Source: Algoriphagus litoralis
GTDB lineage: Bacteria > Bacteroidota > Bacteroidia > Cytophagales > Cyclobacteriaceae
Reading direction: 5' to 3'
Length of the DNA stretch: 64,000 bases
NCBI RefSeq assembly: GCF_003259255.1
Contig: NZ_QGOL01000018.1
Coordinates: 1 to 64,000 of the forward strand
In this document: positions 53,991 through 61,663 of the stretch, piece after piece
Layout of the letters: each line of letters begins with the position of its first letter
How positions within the stretch are numbered: position 1 is the stretch's first letter
Program-made: the position numbers and the translations under genes
Notes under the pieces: model-generated
Databases searched by the model: none
What the model was told of the DNA's origin: nothing
The model's input: only the letters and a program-made list of their open reading frames with translations

Positions 53991-54091
53991 AGTTGCGTCC
54001 AATTGAACTTAAAACGACAGAACCACTTTCTAAACACCTGCTCCCATTCCTCCATACTCCCAAACTTCCTAGCATCCTTGCTTCCTTACTT

Positions 54092-56017
54092 TTACAAAAA
54101 CTCATACACGCTCCGATACGCTCCTTTTTCTTCAAAATAGCCTAAAAGTGAATCGAAAAAGGAATGATGTGCCAGTGTACTGCTGTCACCAATCAGGATT
54201 AATTTTCGCTTGGCTCGCGTCAAAGCCACATTCATCCTCCGCTCATCAGCCAAAAAACCTATCTCACCCTTTTCATTGGATCGAGTCAAAGAAATTAGCA
54301 TCAGATCCCGCTCCTGCCCCTGAAAACCATCTACGGTATCGATTGTAATCCAGTCTGCAAAAGCCTTTAAATTCGGATATTCAAAAGTCTCAAAGATCAA
54401 ATGGCGAATCATCCGCACCTGCGCAGAATATGGCGCAATCAGGCCAATGGTCCAGTTTTCCTGCCGGAACTTAGCAAAACCGATTCGCTTCATCGTATCG
54501 TTGAGGTGAGTGCAAGCAAAGCGCGCCTCGTCAGGATTGAAGGTACTTAGACTCTCGGCCTCCTGTTGATCATTATAGCCTGATCCTGCCGTATCAATCC
54601 ATTCCATAACTGACTCTTCATCTCCAAGAGAATGCGTAAGTGTGTTTTCAGCAGCTTGAAGTTTTCCGTTGTAAAACCATTCATTGGAGAAGCCCATAAT
54701 ATCTGCAGGCATGCGGTATTGGACTTCCAGCATTTGGGCAGTCTGCGGCTGTCGATGGATGATTTTCTCAAAAAGTGTAGTAGACAGTCCGGCCTTCGAA
54801 GCTTCAAAAGATTTGATCGTAGGAGGTAATTGACAATGATCTCCGGCAAAGACTACTTTTTTGGCTTTCAAAATTGGAATCCAGGTTGCCGCCTCCAATC
54901 CTTGCGCAGCTTCATCAATGAAAACCACGTCGAAGATCATTCCCCGAAGATTGGAGGAAGAAGCACCCACGAGGGTACAGGCGAAAACCTGTGTACGCTG
55001 AAAAACATCCGAACGGATGTAATCCTCCAATTGGCAAGCTGCCTCCCGGATTCGGGACACTTCCTGGTACATCAATTTGCGCTGAGCACGCTCTTCGGGA
55101 CCAAAGTTTCGCTTGTATTGTTTGGCGATTTTGAGGTAGGCTTCGGTCTCTTTTCGAAGTTTTTTTAGATCACGAAAACTGTCATGAAAAGCAATTTTTG
55201 CATCCAGTGTCTGGTTTAGAATCTTTTCCTCCACGCGTGCCGGATGTCCCAGGCGAAGGGTAGAAACCCCCGCATCCACCAATTTTTCTACCAACAAATC
55301 CACCGCTGCATTACTTGGTGCAGTGACCAAAACACTCTGCCCTATTTCAACGGCTTGTCGAATTGCAGCAATCAATGTGGTGGTTTTCCCTGTTCCAGGA
55401 GGACCATGAACGATGGCAAAGTCCTGAGCAGCTGCTATTTTTTGGCAAGCTTGATTTTGGGAAAAATTCAAGCCGGGAAGGTCAATAAGGGGTAATTCCT
55501 TGAATCTTGGATTTGCGTCACCCAGCGCAATGTCCCGCAATTCAGCGAGTCGGATATTCTCACCTTTAATCACTTTTTTCAGCGCAGACTCCATTTCCCG
55601 ATAGCTTGCCTCATCGAAGAGCAAATCCACTCCAAGACGGGAATCCTGCATCCAATCCGGAATCTCATCAGCTTGGAGCGTGACGACCATGGAATCTTTC
55701 TTCACCTGATTGACCACACCGTTGACCCGGTTTTCCATCCCCTGATAGCCTTCATGCGTAGAGAAAAAAGTAACTGATTTCCCTGAAGAAAAAGAAGAGG
55801 GATAGTTGGAATCCATTCGCTCCACCTCTACCAAGAGTCGTTCACCCATTCCGATTTTGTGTTTTCTGAGCAAAATCGGATGCCAGGTGATACCTTCTTT
55901 TTTCTTGTCCGCGATGGAGGTATTCAGGAATTTCTTTTTGTAATTGGCCAGATCTTCGGACCATTCGAGTTTGAGAAGTTTGAGTCCCTGCTTGAGTTCT
56001 TCGAGGATATTCGGCAT
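54092..56017 (-). CDS. Upf1/IGHMBP2-like SF1 helicase
   Basis: A 641-aa SF1B helicase. Motif I is HGPPGTGKTTT, motif II DEAAQ (VFIDEAAQGLE), motif III AGDHCQLPPT, and the late VDGFQGQERD with RRMNVALTRAKR are the Upf1-like signature. The N-terminal ~180 residues form a beta-rich domain. It unwinds nucleic acids 5'-to-3' in relatives; the role in bacteria is unclear (DNA repair or RNA). No zinc finger or R3H domain is visible. It is divergent from the acpH-like gene. Confidence 0.93.
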   Translation of the reverse strand: MPNILEELKQGLKLLKLEWSEDLANYKKKFLNTSIADKKKEGITWHPILLRKHKIGMGERLLVEVERMDSNYPSSFSSGKSVTFFSTHEGYQGMENRVNGVVNQVKKDSMVVTLQADEIPDWMQDSRLGVDLLFDEASYREMESALKKVIKGENIRLAELRDIALGDANPRFKELPLIDLPGLNFSQNQACQKIAAAQDFAIVHGPPGTGKTTTLIAAIRQAVEIGQSVLVTAPSNAAVDLLVEKLVDAGVSTLRLGHPARVEEKILNQTLDAKIAFHDSFRDLKKLRKETEAYLKIAKQYKRNFGPEERAQRKLMYQEVSRIREAACQLEDYIRSDVFQRTQVFACTLVGASSSNLRGMIFDVVFIDEAAQGLEAATWIPILKAKKVVFAGDHCQLPPTIKSFEASKAGLSTTLFEKIIHRQPQTAQMLEVQYRMPADIMGFSNEWFYNGKLQAAENTLTHSLGDEESVMEWIDTAGSGYNDQQEAESLSTFNPDEARFACTHLNDTMKRIGFAKFRQENWTIGLIAPYSAQVRMIRHLIFETFEYPNLKAFADWITIDTVDGFQGQERDLMLISLTRSNEKGEIGFLADERRMNVALTRAKRKLILIGDSSTLAHHSFFDSLLGYFEEKGAYRSVYEFL

Positions 56018-56080
56018 CTATTGGTATTTTAGCTTACAAACTAAGCAAAAGTCAGCCGGTTTACCGTCTCCAGAGATTTT

Positions 56081-56686
56081 ATGAACTTTCTTGCCCATGC
56101 ATACCTGTCATTTGGCCACGAATCGGTGCTTGTAGGCAATTTTGCCGCAGACTTTATCAAAGGCAAGGAAATACGGAACTATGATTCAGATCTTTTGATC
56201 GGAATCCTGCTTCATAGAGAGATAGACACCTACACTGACTCCCACCCTTTGGTCAAGGCGGGACAAGCCTATCTCAGGCCTAGATTTCGCCATTATTCGA
56301 CGGTGATTACGGATATTTTCTTTGATTATTTTTTGGGAAAATATTGGGAAAAGTATTCAAACATCCCCTTGGAAGTCTTTGTCGAGCAAACCTATGCCAC
56401 ACTTGACCGGCACCTCAGTCTGCTTCCTGATTCATTTCGGGAGATGTTTGTCTGGATGAAAAGCCAAAATTGGCTGCTTCACTACCGGGAGATCTCCGGA
56501 ATCCAAAAAGCACTCACTGGACTCAGCCGTCGGACGACTTTTGACTCCAAGATGAATGAGGCTCCGGAGATACTTCTGGAAAAAGAAGCAGAATTTGAAG
56601 TGATTTTCTTCGCTTTCTTCAGGGATTTGGAGACTTTTGCCAAGCAAAAACTCCTCGAACTTCAACGCATTCATGGTCGTCATTAA
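56081..56686 (+). CDS. acpH: acyl carrier protein phosphodiesterase (DUF479)
   Basis: A 201-aa AcpH-type enzyme that removes the 4'-phosphopantetheine group from holo-ACP. The N-terminal NFLAHAYLSFGHESVLVGNFAADFIKG and HREIDTYTDSHP blocks carry the conserved His/Asp metal-binding residues of this HD-fold family. Length is typical. Its stop lies 14 nt inside the next gene, so the two are translationally coupled; their relation is not functional in any obvious way. Confidence 0.92.
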   Translation: MNFLAHAYLSFGHESVLVGNFAADFIKGKEIRNYDSDLLIGILLHREIDTYTDSHPLVKAGQAYLRPRFRHYSTVITDIFFDYFLGKYWEKYSNIPLEVFVEQTYATLDRHLSLLPDSFREMFVWMKSQNWLLHYREISGIQKALTGLSRRTTFDSKMNEAPEILLEKEAEFEVIFFAFFRDLETFAKQKLLELQRIHGRH

Positions 56687-57131
56687 ACCTAAATTATCCA
56701 CTTACATTTCACTTGGCTTGATTTTGACCGTGCTATTGGCTGGCTTGATCCTGCTAATGCGGGATTTCGCGTACAAAGGCAGCTTTGCACTTTGGTTCTA
56801 TCTGGTGGCATGTTCGCTGATAACTCTGGTGATGCTTATGCTTTTGGTAAAAATGATGGCAGGTTGGCGTTTTATCACAGCTGGAAAAGAGCACATCATC
56901 ATTAAGCTCCCACTGAAAGGCCTGACAAAAGCCTATCCCGTGAGCGAAATTCTGCTCTGGGAGGAGGAAGTAATCTTAGCCAACAAAAAGGAGTTTAAAC
57001 AGGTGACGATCGCGTTTACGGATAAAAACTCCATCTCAGTCTCCAATCACGAGCACGAGTCCTATACGGACTTGGTGAATTACCTAAAGAAAAAAGCCGC
57101 GAAACAACTGATAAAAACGAAAAAAGCCTGA
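56673..57131 (+). CDS. small membrane protein with PH-like C-terminal domain
   Basis: A 152-aa protein with two hydrophobic helices (about residues 9-30 and 36-62) and a soluble domain (WRFITAGKEHIIIKLPLKGLTKAYPVSEILLWEEEV) that has the strand pattern of bacterial PH-like domains. Function unknown. The ATG at 56673 is preferred; the frame opens earlier (56637) inside acpH. It overlaps the upstream gene by 14 nt and its 3' end forms half of a terminator hairpin for ppa on the other strand. Confidence 0.72.
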   Translation: MVVIKPKLSTYISLGLILTVLLAGLILLMRDFAYKGSFALWFYLVACSLITLVMLMLLVKMMAGWRFITAGKEHIIIKLPLKGLTKAYPVSEILLWEEEVILANKKEFKQVTIAFTDKNSISVSNHEHESYTDLVNYLKKKAAKQLIKTKKA

Positions 57132-57144
57132 TTGCTCAGGCTTT
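57120..57144 (-). terminator. terminator of ppa, overlapping a coding end
   Basis: AAAGCCTGA (57123-57131) and TCAGGCTTT (57136-57144) form a 9-bp stem with a 4-nt loop. On the minus strand it is followed by more U (TTTTTTCGTTTTT), terminating ppa. Its left arm includes the stop codon of the plus-strand gene ending at 57131. Confidence 0.75.
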
Positions 57145-57147
57145 AAC

Positions 57148-57687
57148 TTATTTTCTGGTTCGGAAATTTTTATCGTAAAGTTCGATGCTTTCCCGGATGA
57201 TCCGCATGGCGTCTTCCTTGCCGAGGAAGTCCTCCACTTTCACCTCTTTGTTTTCCAGTTTTTTGTAATCCTCAAAGAATCTGTGAACCTCTTTCATCAG
57301 GTGAGGAGGAAGCTCATCGATGTCATTGATGTAGTTCACAGATTGGTCACCAGCAGCGACCGCGATAATTTTATCATCTGCCTCTCCGCCATCTACCATT
57401 CGCATCACTCCGATGACCTTAGCAGGCACCAGAGTCATCGAGGGGATATCGATCTGAGAAATAATCAAAATATCGAGTGGATCGTGATCTTCACAGAAAG
57501 TCTGTGGAATAAAGCCATAATTGGCCGGATAATGCACCGCTGAAAACAAAACACGATCCAGCATCAGCATGCCGGTTTTTTTGTCGAGTTCATATTTTCC
57601 TTTGGAGCCTTTTGGGATTTCAATTACACCCATTACAAATTCGGGGGCTTCTTTCCCGATATTGACGTCATGCCAGGGATTAATCAT
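57148..57687 (-). CDS. ppa: inorganic pyrophosphatase
   Basis: A 179-aa soluble family I pyrophosphatase that hydrolyses PPi from biosynthesis. PANYGFIPQTFCEDHDPLDILI contains the D-x-D-P-x-D signature, and the first EIPKGSKGKYELDKKTG block supplies the Lys/Glu/Lys residues. ATG 57687 (MINPWHDV) gives the family N-terminus; the frame start at 57741 adds 18 non-family residues. It lies 71 nt downstream of the REC-kinase gene on the same strand but has its own -7 box. Confidence 0.97.
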   Translation of the reverse strand: MINPWHDVNIGKEAPEFVMGVIEIPKGSKGKYELDKKTGMLMLDRVLFSAVHYPANYGFIPQTFCEDHDPLDILIISQIDIPSMTLVPAKVIGVMRMVDGGEADDKIIAVAAGDQSVNYINDIDELPPHLMKEVHRFFEDYKKLENKEVKVEDFLGKEDAMRIIRESIELYDKNFRTRK

Positions 57688-57725
57688 AGCTGTTGTTTTT
57701 GATAAAAAATGGCCAAATGCCGGTG

Positions 57726-57733
57726 CAAAGATA
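57726..57733 (-). promoter_or_regulatory. -7 box for ppa
   Basis: On the minus strand TATCTTTG fits TAnnTTTG exactly, 39 nt upstream of the ppa ATG. A clear -33 TTG at the right spacing is missing. It suggests that ppa is not wholly dependent on the upstream signalling operon. Confidence 0.4.
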
Positions 57734-57757
57734 CACTCCAAAAATGGAATTCGGCTG

Positions 57758-58855
57758 CTATAAATTCCCTTTCTTCATCGAAGGCAGTGTGACCATCACT
57801 GTAGTTCCTTCGTCTACTTCAGATTCCAAGTGGATTTTACCTCCCATTTGCTCTACTGCCTCTTTCACCATATATAAGCCAAGTCCGGTGCCGACGTTCT
57901 TTTGCGTGGCTCTAGCGAAAAGGTTAAAGACTTCCTCTTTATACCGATTCTCTATCCCAATTCCATTGTCTTCCAATGTGATTACAGCAGTATCTTCGAC
58001 AACTTCGGCTGTGAGGCTGATCCATTTTTGTCCCCCTTGATCTTTCTGAAATTGGACAGCATTGCTGAATAGATTGTTAAGGATCACCCGTATTTTAGCT
58101 TCATCGGAAAAGAAAGCATATTCCTGCTTCACCTGCACATCCACATGAAAATGGGAAAGATCAAATTTTTCGCGATAGGCCTCCATTTGTTGGTTGACGA
58201 TATCCTGAAAATTTATTTCGGTGATTTTGTGGTCCATTTTTGTGGACCTGTAGAAGTCCAGCATCTTGTAAATAAAATCGTCCAGCTTACCAGTAGCCGT
58301 ATCGATCATTTCAAAATACTCCAGTGAATTGGGGTCTTCGATTTCCAATTTGGCAAGTTTGGAAATCCCGGAGATACTCATCAATGGACCTCTGAGCTCA
58401 TGGGATAAGCTATAGACGAATTGGTTCATCTCAGAGTGCAACTTCTGAAGTTTGACCGTTTTTTCTTTTAACTCCCGCCGCATGAAATAGATATCTGCCG
58501 CATTTTTGATGGAGTTTTTGATTTGCTCAATATTCCAGGGTTTGTCAATAAATCGATAGACTTCACCCTTGTTGATCGCATCGATGACACTTGCAATATC
58601 CGAGTAGCCTGTCAAAAGTATCCGGATAGGATCCGGGTTGACTTTGACCATCTGTTCAAAAAACTCCGTACCCGTAAGGCCTGGCATTCGCTGATCGGCA
58701 ATGACCACATGTACTTCCTCTTCTTTGGCTATTCGTAGACCTTCTTCAGCATCTATTGCTGTAAAAATCTTGAAGTCCTTTCGCAAGGTGGCTCTGAATG
58801 ACTTGAGGTTATTGTCCTCATCGTCAATATAGAGCACATGAATTTTATCACTCAT
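57758..58855 (-). CDS. REC-domain sensor kinase without DNA-binding output
   Basis: A 365-aa protein: an N-terminal receiver domain (Asp54 in VIADQRMP, Thr82 in LTGYS, Lys105 in DKPW) followed directly by a HisKA dimerisation helix with the phosphoacceptor His152 (SLSHELRGP) and a HATPase domain with N box LFSNAVQ, EDNGIGIE and GTGLGLYMV. It is a soluble kinase that would be controlled by phosphotransfer to its own REC domain. The ATG at 58855 overlaps the upstream kinase gene by 8 nt (ATGAGTGA); an in-frame ATG at 58867 adds four residues. It is last in the four-gene operon. Confidence 0.93.
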   Translation of the reverse strand: MSDKIHVLYIDDEDNNLKSFRATLRKDFKIFTAIDAEEGLRIAKEEEVHVVIADQRMPGLTGTEFFEQMVKVNPDPIRILLTGYSDIASVIDAINKGEVYRFIDKPWNIEQIKNSIKNAADIYFMRRELKEKTVKLQKLHSEMNQFVYSLSHELRGPLMSISGISKLAKLEIEDPNSLEYFEMIDTATGKLDDFIYKMLDFYRSTKMDHKITEINFQDIVNQQMEAYREKFDLSHFHVDVQVKQEYAFFSDEAKIRVILNNLFSNAVQFQKDQGGQKWISLTAEVVEDTAVITLEDNGIGIENRYKEEVFNLFARATQKNVGTGLGLYMVKEAVEQMGGKIHLESEVDEGTTVMVTLPSMKKGNL

Positions 58856-60959
58856 ACTTTTGGACATTTTGGTAAATAGGAAGGGAAATTATAAAAGTCG
58901 TACCCTGACCTTCCTCGGTCACTACCTCCAGGGATCCTTTGTGATTTTCAATAATAGAATAAACTATGGAAAGACCCAAACCAGTCCCCTTGCCAACTGC
59001 CTTGGTTGTGAAAAAGGGCTCAAAAATTCGCTGTTTTACTTTTTCTGGCATTCCTGGACCATTATCTTCTATTTCGACTACTACATTTTCAGCAGAAGCT
59101 TTAGTCCTGATCGTGATTTTGGGATCAGCTATTTTATCCAAATTATCTCCCAATGCATGCACTGCATTATTGATAATATTCATAAATACCTGGTTGATTT
59201 TGCCTGCAAAACACTCTACCATCGGAAGTTCTCCAAACTCTCGGATCACTCTAATCTTGCCGGGTATGGTGCTGTTAAGCAAAATAATGGTACTGTTGAT
59301 CCCATCATGCAGGTCGACTTTCTTGATATCTTGCTCATCCACTCTGGAAAATATCCGAAGACCTTTTACGATTTCTACAGTCCGCTTGGCTCCATCATCC
59401 ATGCCTTTGAGCAGTTGTTCTACTTCTTCGAGTACATAGTCCAGTTCTAGATCCTCCTCCAGTTGTTTTGCTTCTTTTTTGGTGCTTTCTGAGAATTCCT
59501 TTTCACCTGAAGCTCTATAAAAATCAATGATCTCAATGATATCCTTGATATCACGTTTGAGCGGAGTGATGTTAGAGCTCACGAAATTGATCGGGTTATT
59601 AATCTCATGTGCGATACCTGCGGTCAGTTGACCCAAGGATGCCATTTTTTCCTGATTGACGAGTTGACTTTGGGTATTCTGAAGGTTTCGGAGCGCATTT
59701 TCCAATTCATCCGTTCTGATTTTGACCTTCTTTTCAAGCATCGCATTTTGCTCTTTGATTAAAAGTTCATTTTCATTTAAAATCTTCAGTTTTTCAGACT
59801 GCTCTTCTTCTTTTTCCTTTTTGAGAATGTTTATTTTGTCAGCTAGCGCAAAGGATAGTAATATCACTTCCAGCGCAGATCCGAGAGGCATAATGTAGGC
59901 CGTTAGATTGTTGGTTGGAATGATTCCCATTTCACTAAATACATACAGGAATATACCAATCATAAATATAGTCCAAGCAAGTAAGTAATACCGAGCTGGC
60001 CTGTAACCTAATCGAAGAGTAACAGATGCGACAAATAACACATACAAAACCACAATTGATTGAGTTACCAATATCACCTGATAACTTATCATAGCTGAAA
60101 AATAGAAAGCGTTGGCTAGGATAAATAGGTAAACCAGATAAATGACATTAAAACCAAAATCCAATTTGGGAACATATTTTTTCGTCAATAAAAATATTCT
60201 TAAGAACCAAATTCCCACTATGCTTACAAGTGAAGAAAAAATCACACTGGAGCGACTATTCATCCAATCCCATTCAGGCCATATTAATACCTGTGTAAAT
60301 CCCAAGATAGAAGCTTGTGCAAACCAAACTAAAACTGTATGAATTACATATACCAGATAGATTTTGTCACGAACAGAGAAATAGAGAAATAAATTATAGA
60401 AAAAAAGTCCGACGAATACTCCCGTCAGTAACCCGAAAAGGATATTTTCGAAATCAATAATCTCTTTAAATTCGTTGTCCTCAGCCACATATGCTGTAAA
60501 TATTTTCTTATCTGTATTTTGTATTTTCAATAGTAGAAAGTCAGAAGTCAGATCTTCTGCTGAAAGTTGAAACACTATTTTATGAGATTGAAAATATCGT
60601 TCTTTGATCCCAGTAAGTCTACCACTGACTTGTTGTTTTCCGATAGCACCATTTTTTACTGGATATAAATAAACATAATCTAGAGAAGCAGAATTTAACA
60701 CTAAAAGTGGATTTGAAAATAACGTGAAATCTTTTGTATTCAATTTAATCCAGGCCACTTTACCGTTTATTCCAAAATTAAACTTATTGCAGTTGTTATC
60801 CGAAAATCCCTCAATTTGATCCAAAACCTCCGTCACATCCTTGCTTTGATCTTCCAGTAGATACGAAAAGCATTCCAACTTGATAGAATTTTCTTGGGCA
60901 AACGACTGGCCGGGAGCTAAAAATACCCAAGCAAACAATAGCGTAATTATTTTATACAT
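58848..60959 (-). CDS. 7TMR-DISM histidine kinase
   Basis: A 703-aa membrane sensor kinase. After the signal peptide comes an extracellular 7TMR-DISMED2-type beta-sandwich (about residues 20-170), then seven helices (about 185-385), a coiled coil (KEKEEEQSEKLKILNENELL), a HisKA domain with His451 in GIAHEINNP, and HATPase (N box NIINNAVHA, DNGPGMP, GKGTGLGLS). DISMED2 domains bind carbohydrate- or small-ligand-like molecules in family knowledge. The start overlaps the GNAT gene's stop by 8 nt and its own stop overlaps the REC-kinase start, so the four genes are one unit. Ligand unknown. Confidence 0.95.
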   Translation of the reverse strand: MYKIITLLFAWVFLAPGQSFAQENSIKLECFSYLLEDQSKDVTEVLDQIEGFSDNNCNKFNFGINGKVAWIKLNTKDFTLFSNPLLVLNSASLDYVYLYPVKNGAIGKQQVSGRLTGIKERYFQSHKIVFQLSAEDLTSDFLLLKIQNTDKKIFTAYVAEDNEFKEIIDFENILFGLLTGVFVGLFFYNLFLYFSVRDKIYLVYVIHTVLVWFAQASILGFTQVLIWPEWDWMNSRSSVIFSSLVSIVGIWFLRIFLLTKKYVPKLDFGFNVIYLVYLFILANAFYFSAMISYQVILVTQSIVVLYVLFVASVTLRLGYRPARYYLLAWTIFMIGIFLYVFSEMGIIPTNNLTAYIMPLGSALEVILLSFALADKINILKKEKEEEQSEKLKILNENELLIKEQNAMLEKKVKIRTDELENALRNLQNTQSQLVNQEKMASLGQLTAGIAHEINNPINFVSSNITPLKRDIKDIIEIIDFYRASGEKEFSESTKKEAKQLEEDLELDYVLEEVEQLLKGMDDGAKRTVEIVKGLRIFSRVDEQDIKKVDLHDGINSTIILLNSTIPGKIRVIREFGELPMVECFAGKINQVFMNIINNAVHALGDNLDKIADPKITIRTKASAENVVVEIEDNGPGMPEKVKQRIFEPFFTTKAVGKGTGLGLSIVYSIIENHKGSLEVVTEEGQGTTFIISLPIYQNVQKYE

Positions 60960-61662
60960 CTTTTCTCCAATCAGGATTTGAAATTAATAAATCATATTCT
61001 ACTAAAAATTCCCCCTTTGGCCCTACTTCAGTTTTTGTACACTGTAAATTATCTCTCATCCCTTGGATTACCTCCCGCTCATACGCATCTGCTTTGGGCA
61101 AATTATAGGGGTCTTTCATCACGATCGAAGTTGCCACCAGATCCAATTTTGGATAAAAAAATGTTCCCGAGTTTCCAATTCCCAGTTCGATTTCAAATCC
61201 CTTTTGTAAAGAAGGCCTCAAAGTATATTCTGCTACCAGTGCTAGAAGTGAACCAAGCTGCAATTGACTAACTATGGCTATGCCAGCGCGAATGAGCAAA
61301 ACTGCACCCACTCCATATCCTGAAATTGACTTTGAATTCCAAAGACCTGACACCTCACCCGTGCCTCGAGTAGAATATTCTTTTACAAGATCAAAAATCT
61401 TGTGATCCACTTGAGATACTGCTTGCTCCATAGGCAGTGGATAGTCTGGATGCGCTATATGGATTCTCAAGCCGCTTACAACCTCACCTGTATCCTGAAG
61501 TTCGACCGTTACAACATACACAAAGGGATTGAAAGCCCAATCATTATTTGAAGAGGTTACCTTCGTAACGCCATATTGCCTCAGTACATCAGCATGTCCC
61601 TTGATAAATCTTTCACATCTTTCTCTATCATCAATTGCTCTGAACGCCTTAAATTTAAACAT
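60952..61662 (-). CDS. GNAT/autoinducer-synthase-like acyltransferase
   Basis: A 236-aa soluble protein. VSGLRIHIAHPDYPLPMEQAV and TGEVSGLWNSKSISGYGVG have the layout of the AHL-synthase/FeeM-like branch of the GNAT fold: a strand ending in G-x-R, then a substrate-pocket segment and the G-E-x-S/G-L-W region. Such enzymes use acyl-ACP or acyl-CoA to make N-acyl amino acids or lactones. The C-terminal FYPKLDLVATSIVMKDP also fits. It starts 1 nt after the E1-nitroreductase stop and overlaps the sensor kinase. The GNAT assignment is by pattern; activity is inference. Confidence 0.7.
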   Translation of the reverse strand: MFKFKAFRAIDDRERCERFIKGHADVLRQYGVTKVTSSNNDWAFNPFVYVVTVELQDTGEVVSGLRIHIAHPDYPLPMEQAVSQVDHKIFDLVKEYSTRGTGEVSGLWNSKSISGYGVGAVLLIRAGIAIVSQLQLGSLLALVAEYTLRPSLQKGFEIELGIGNSGTFFYPKLDLVATSIVMKDPYNLPKADAYEREVIQGMRDNLQCTKTEVGPKGEFLVEYDLLISNPDWRKDV

Positions 61663-61663
61663 T

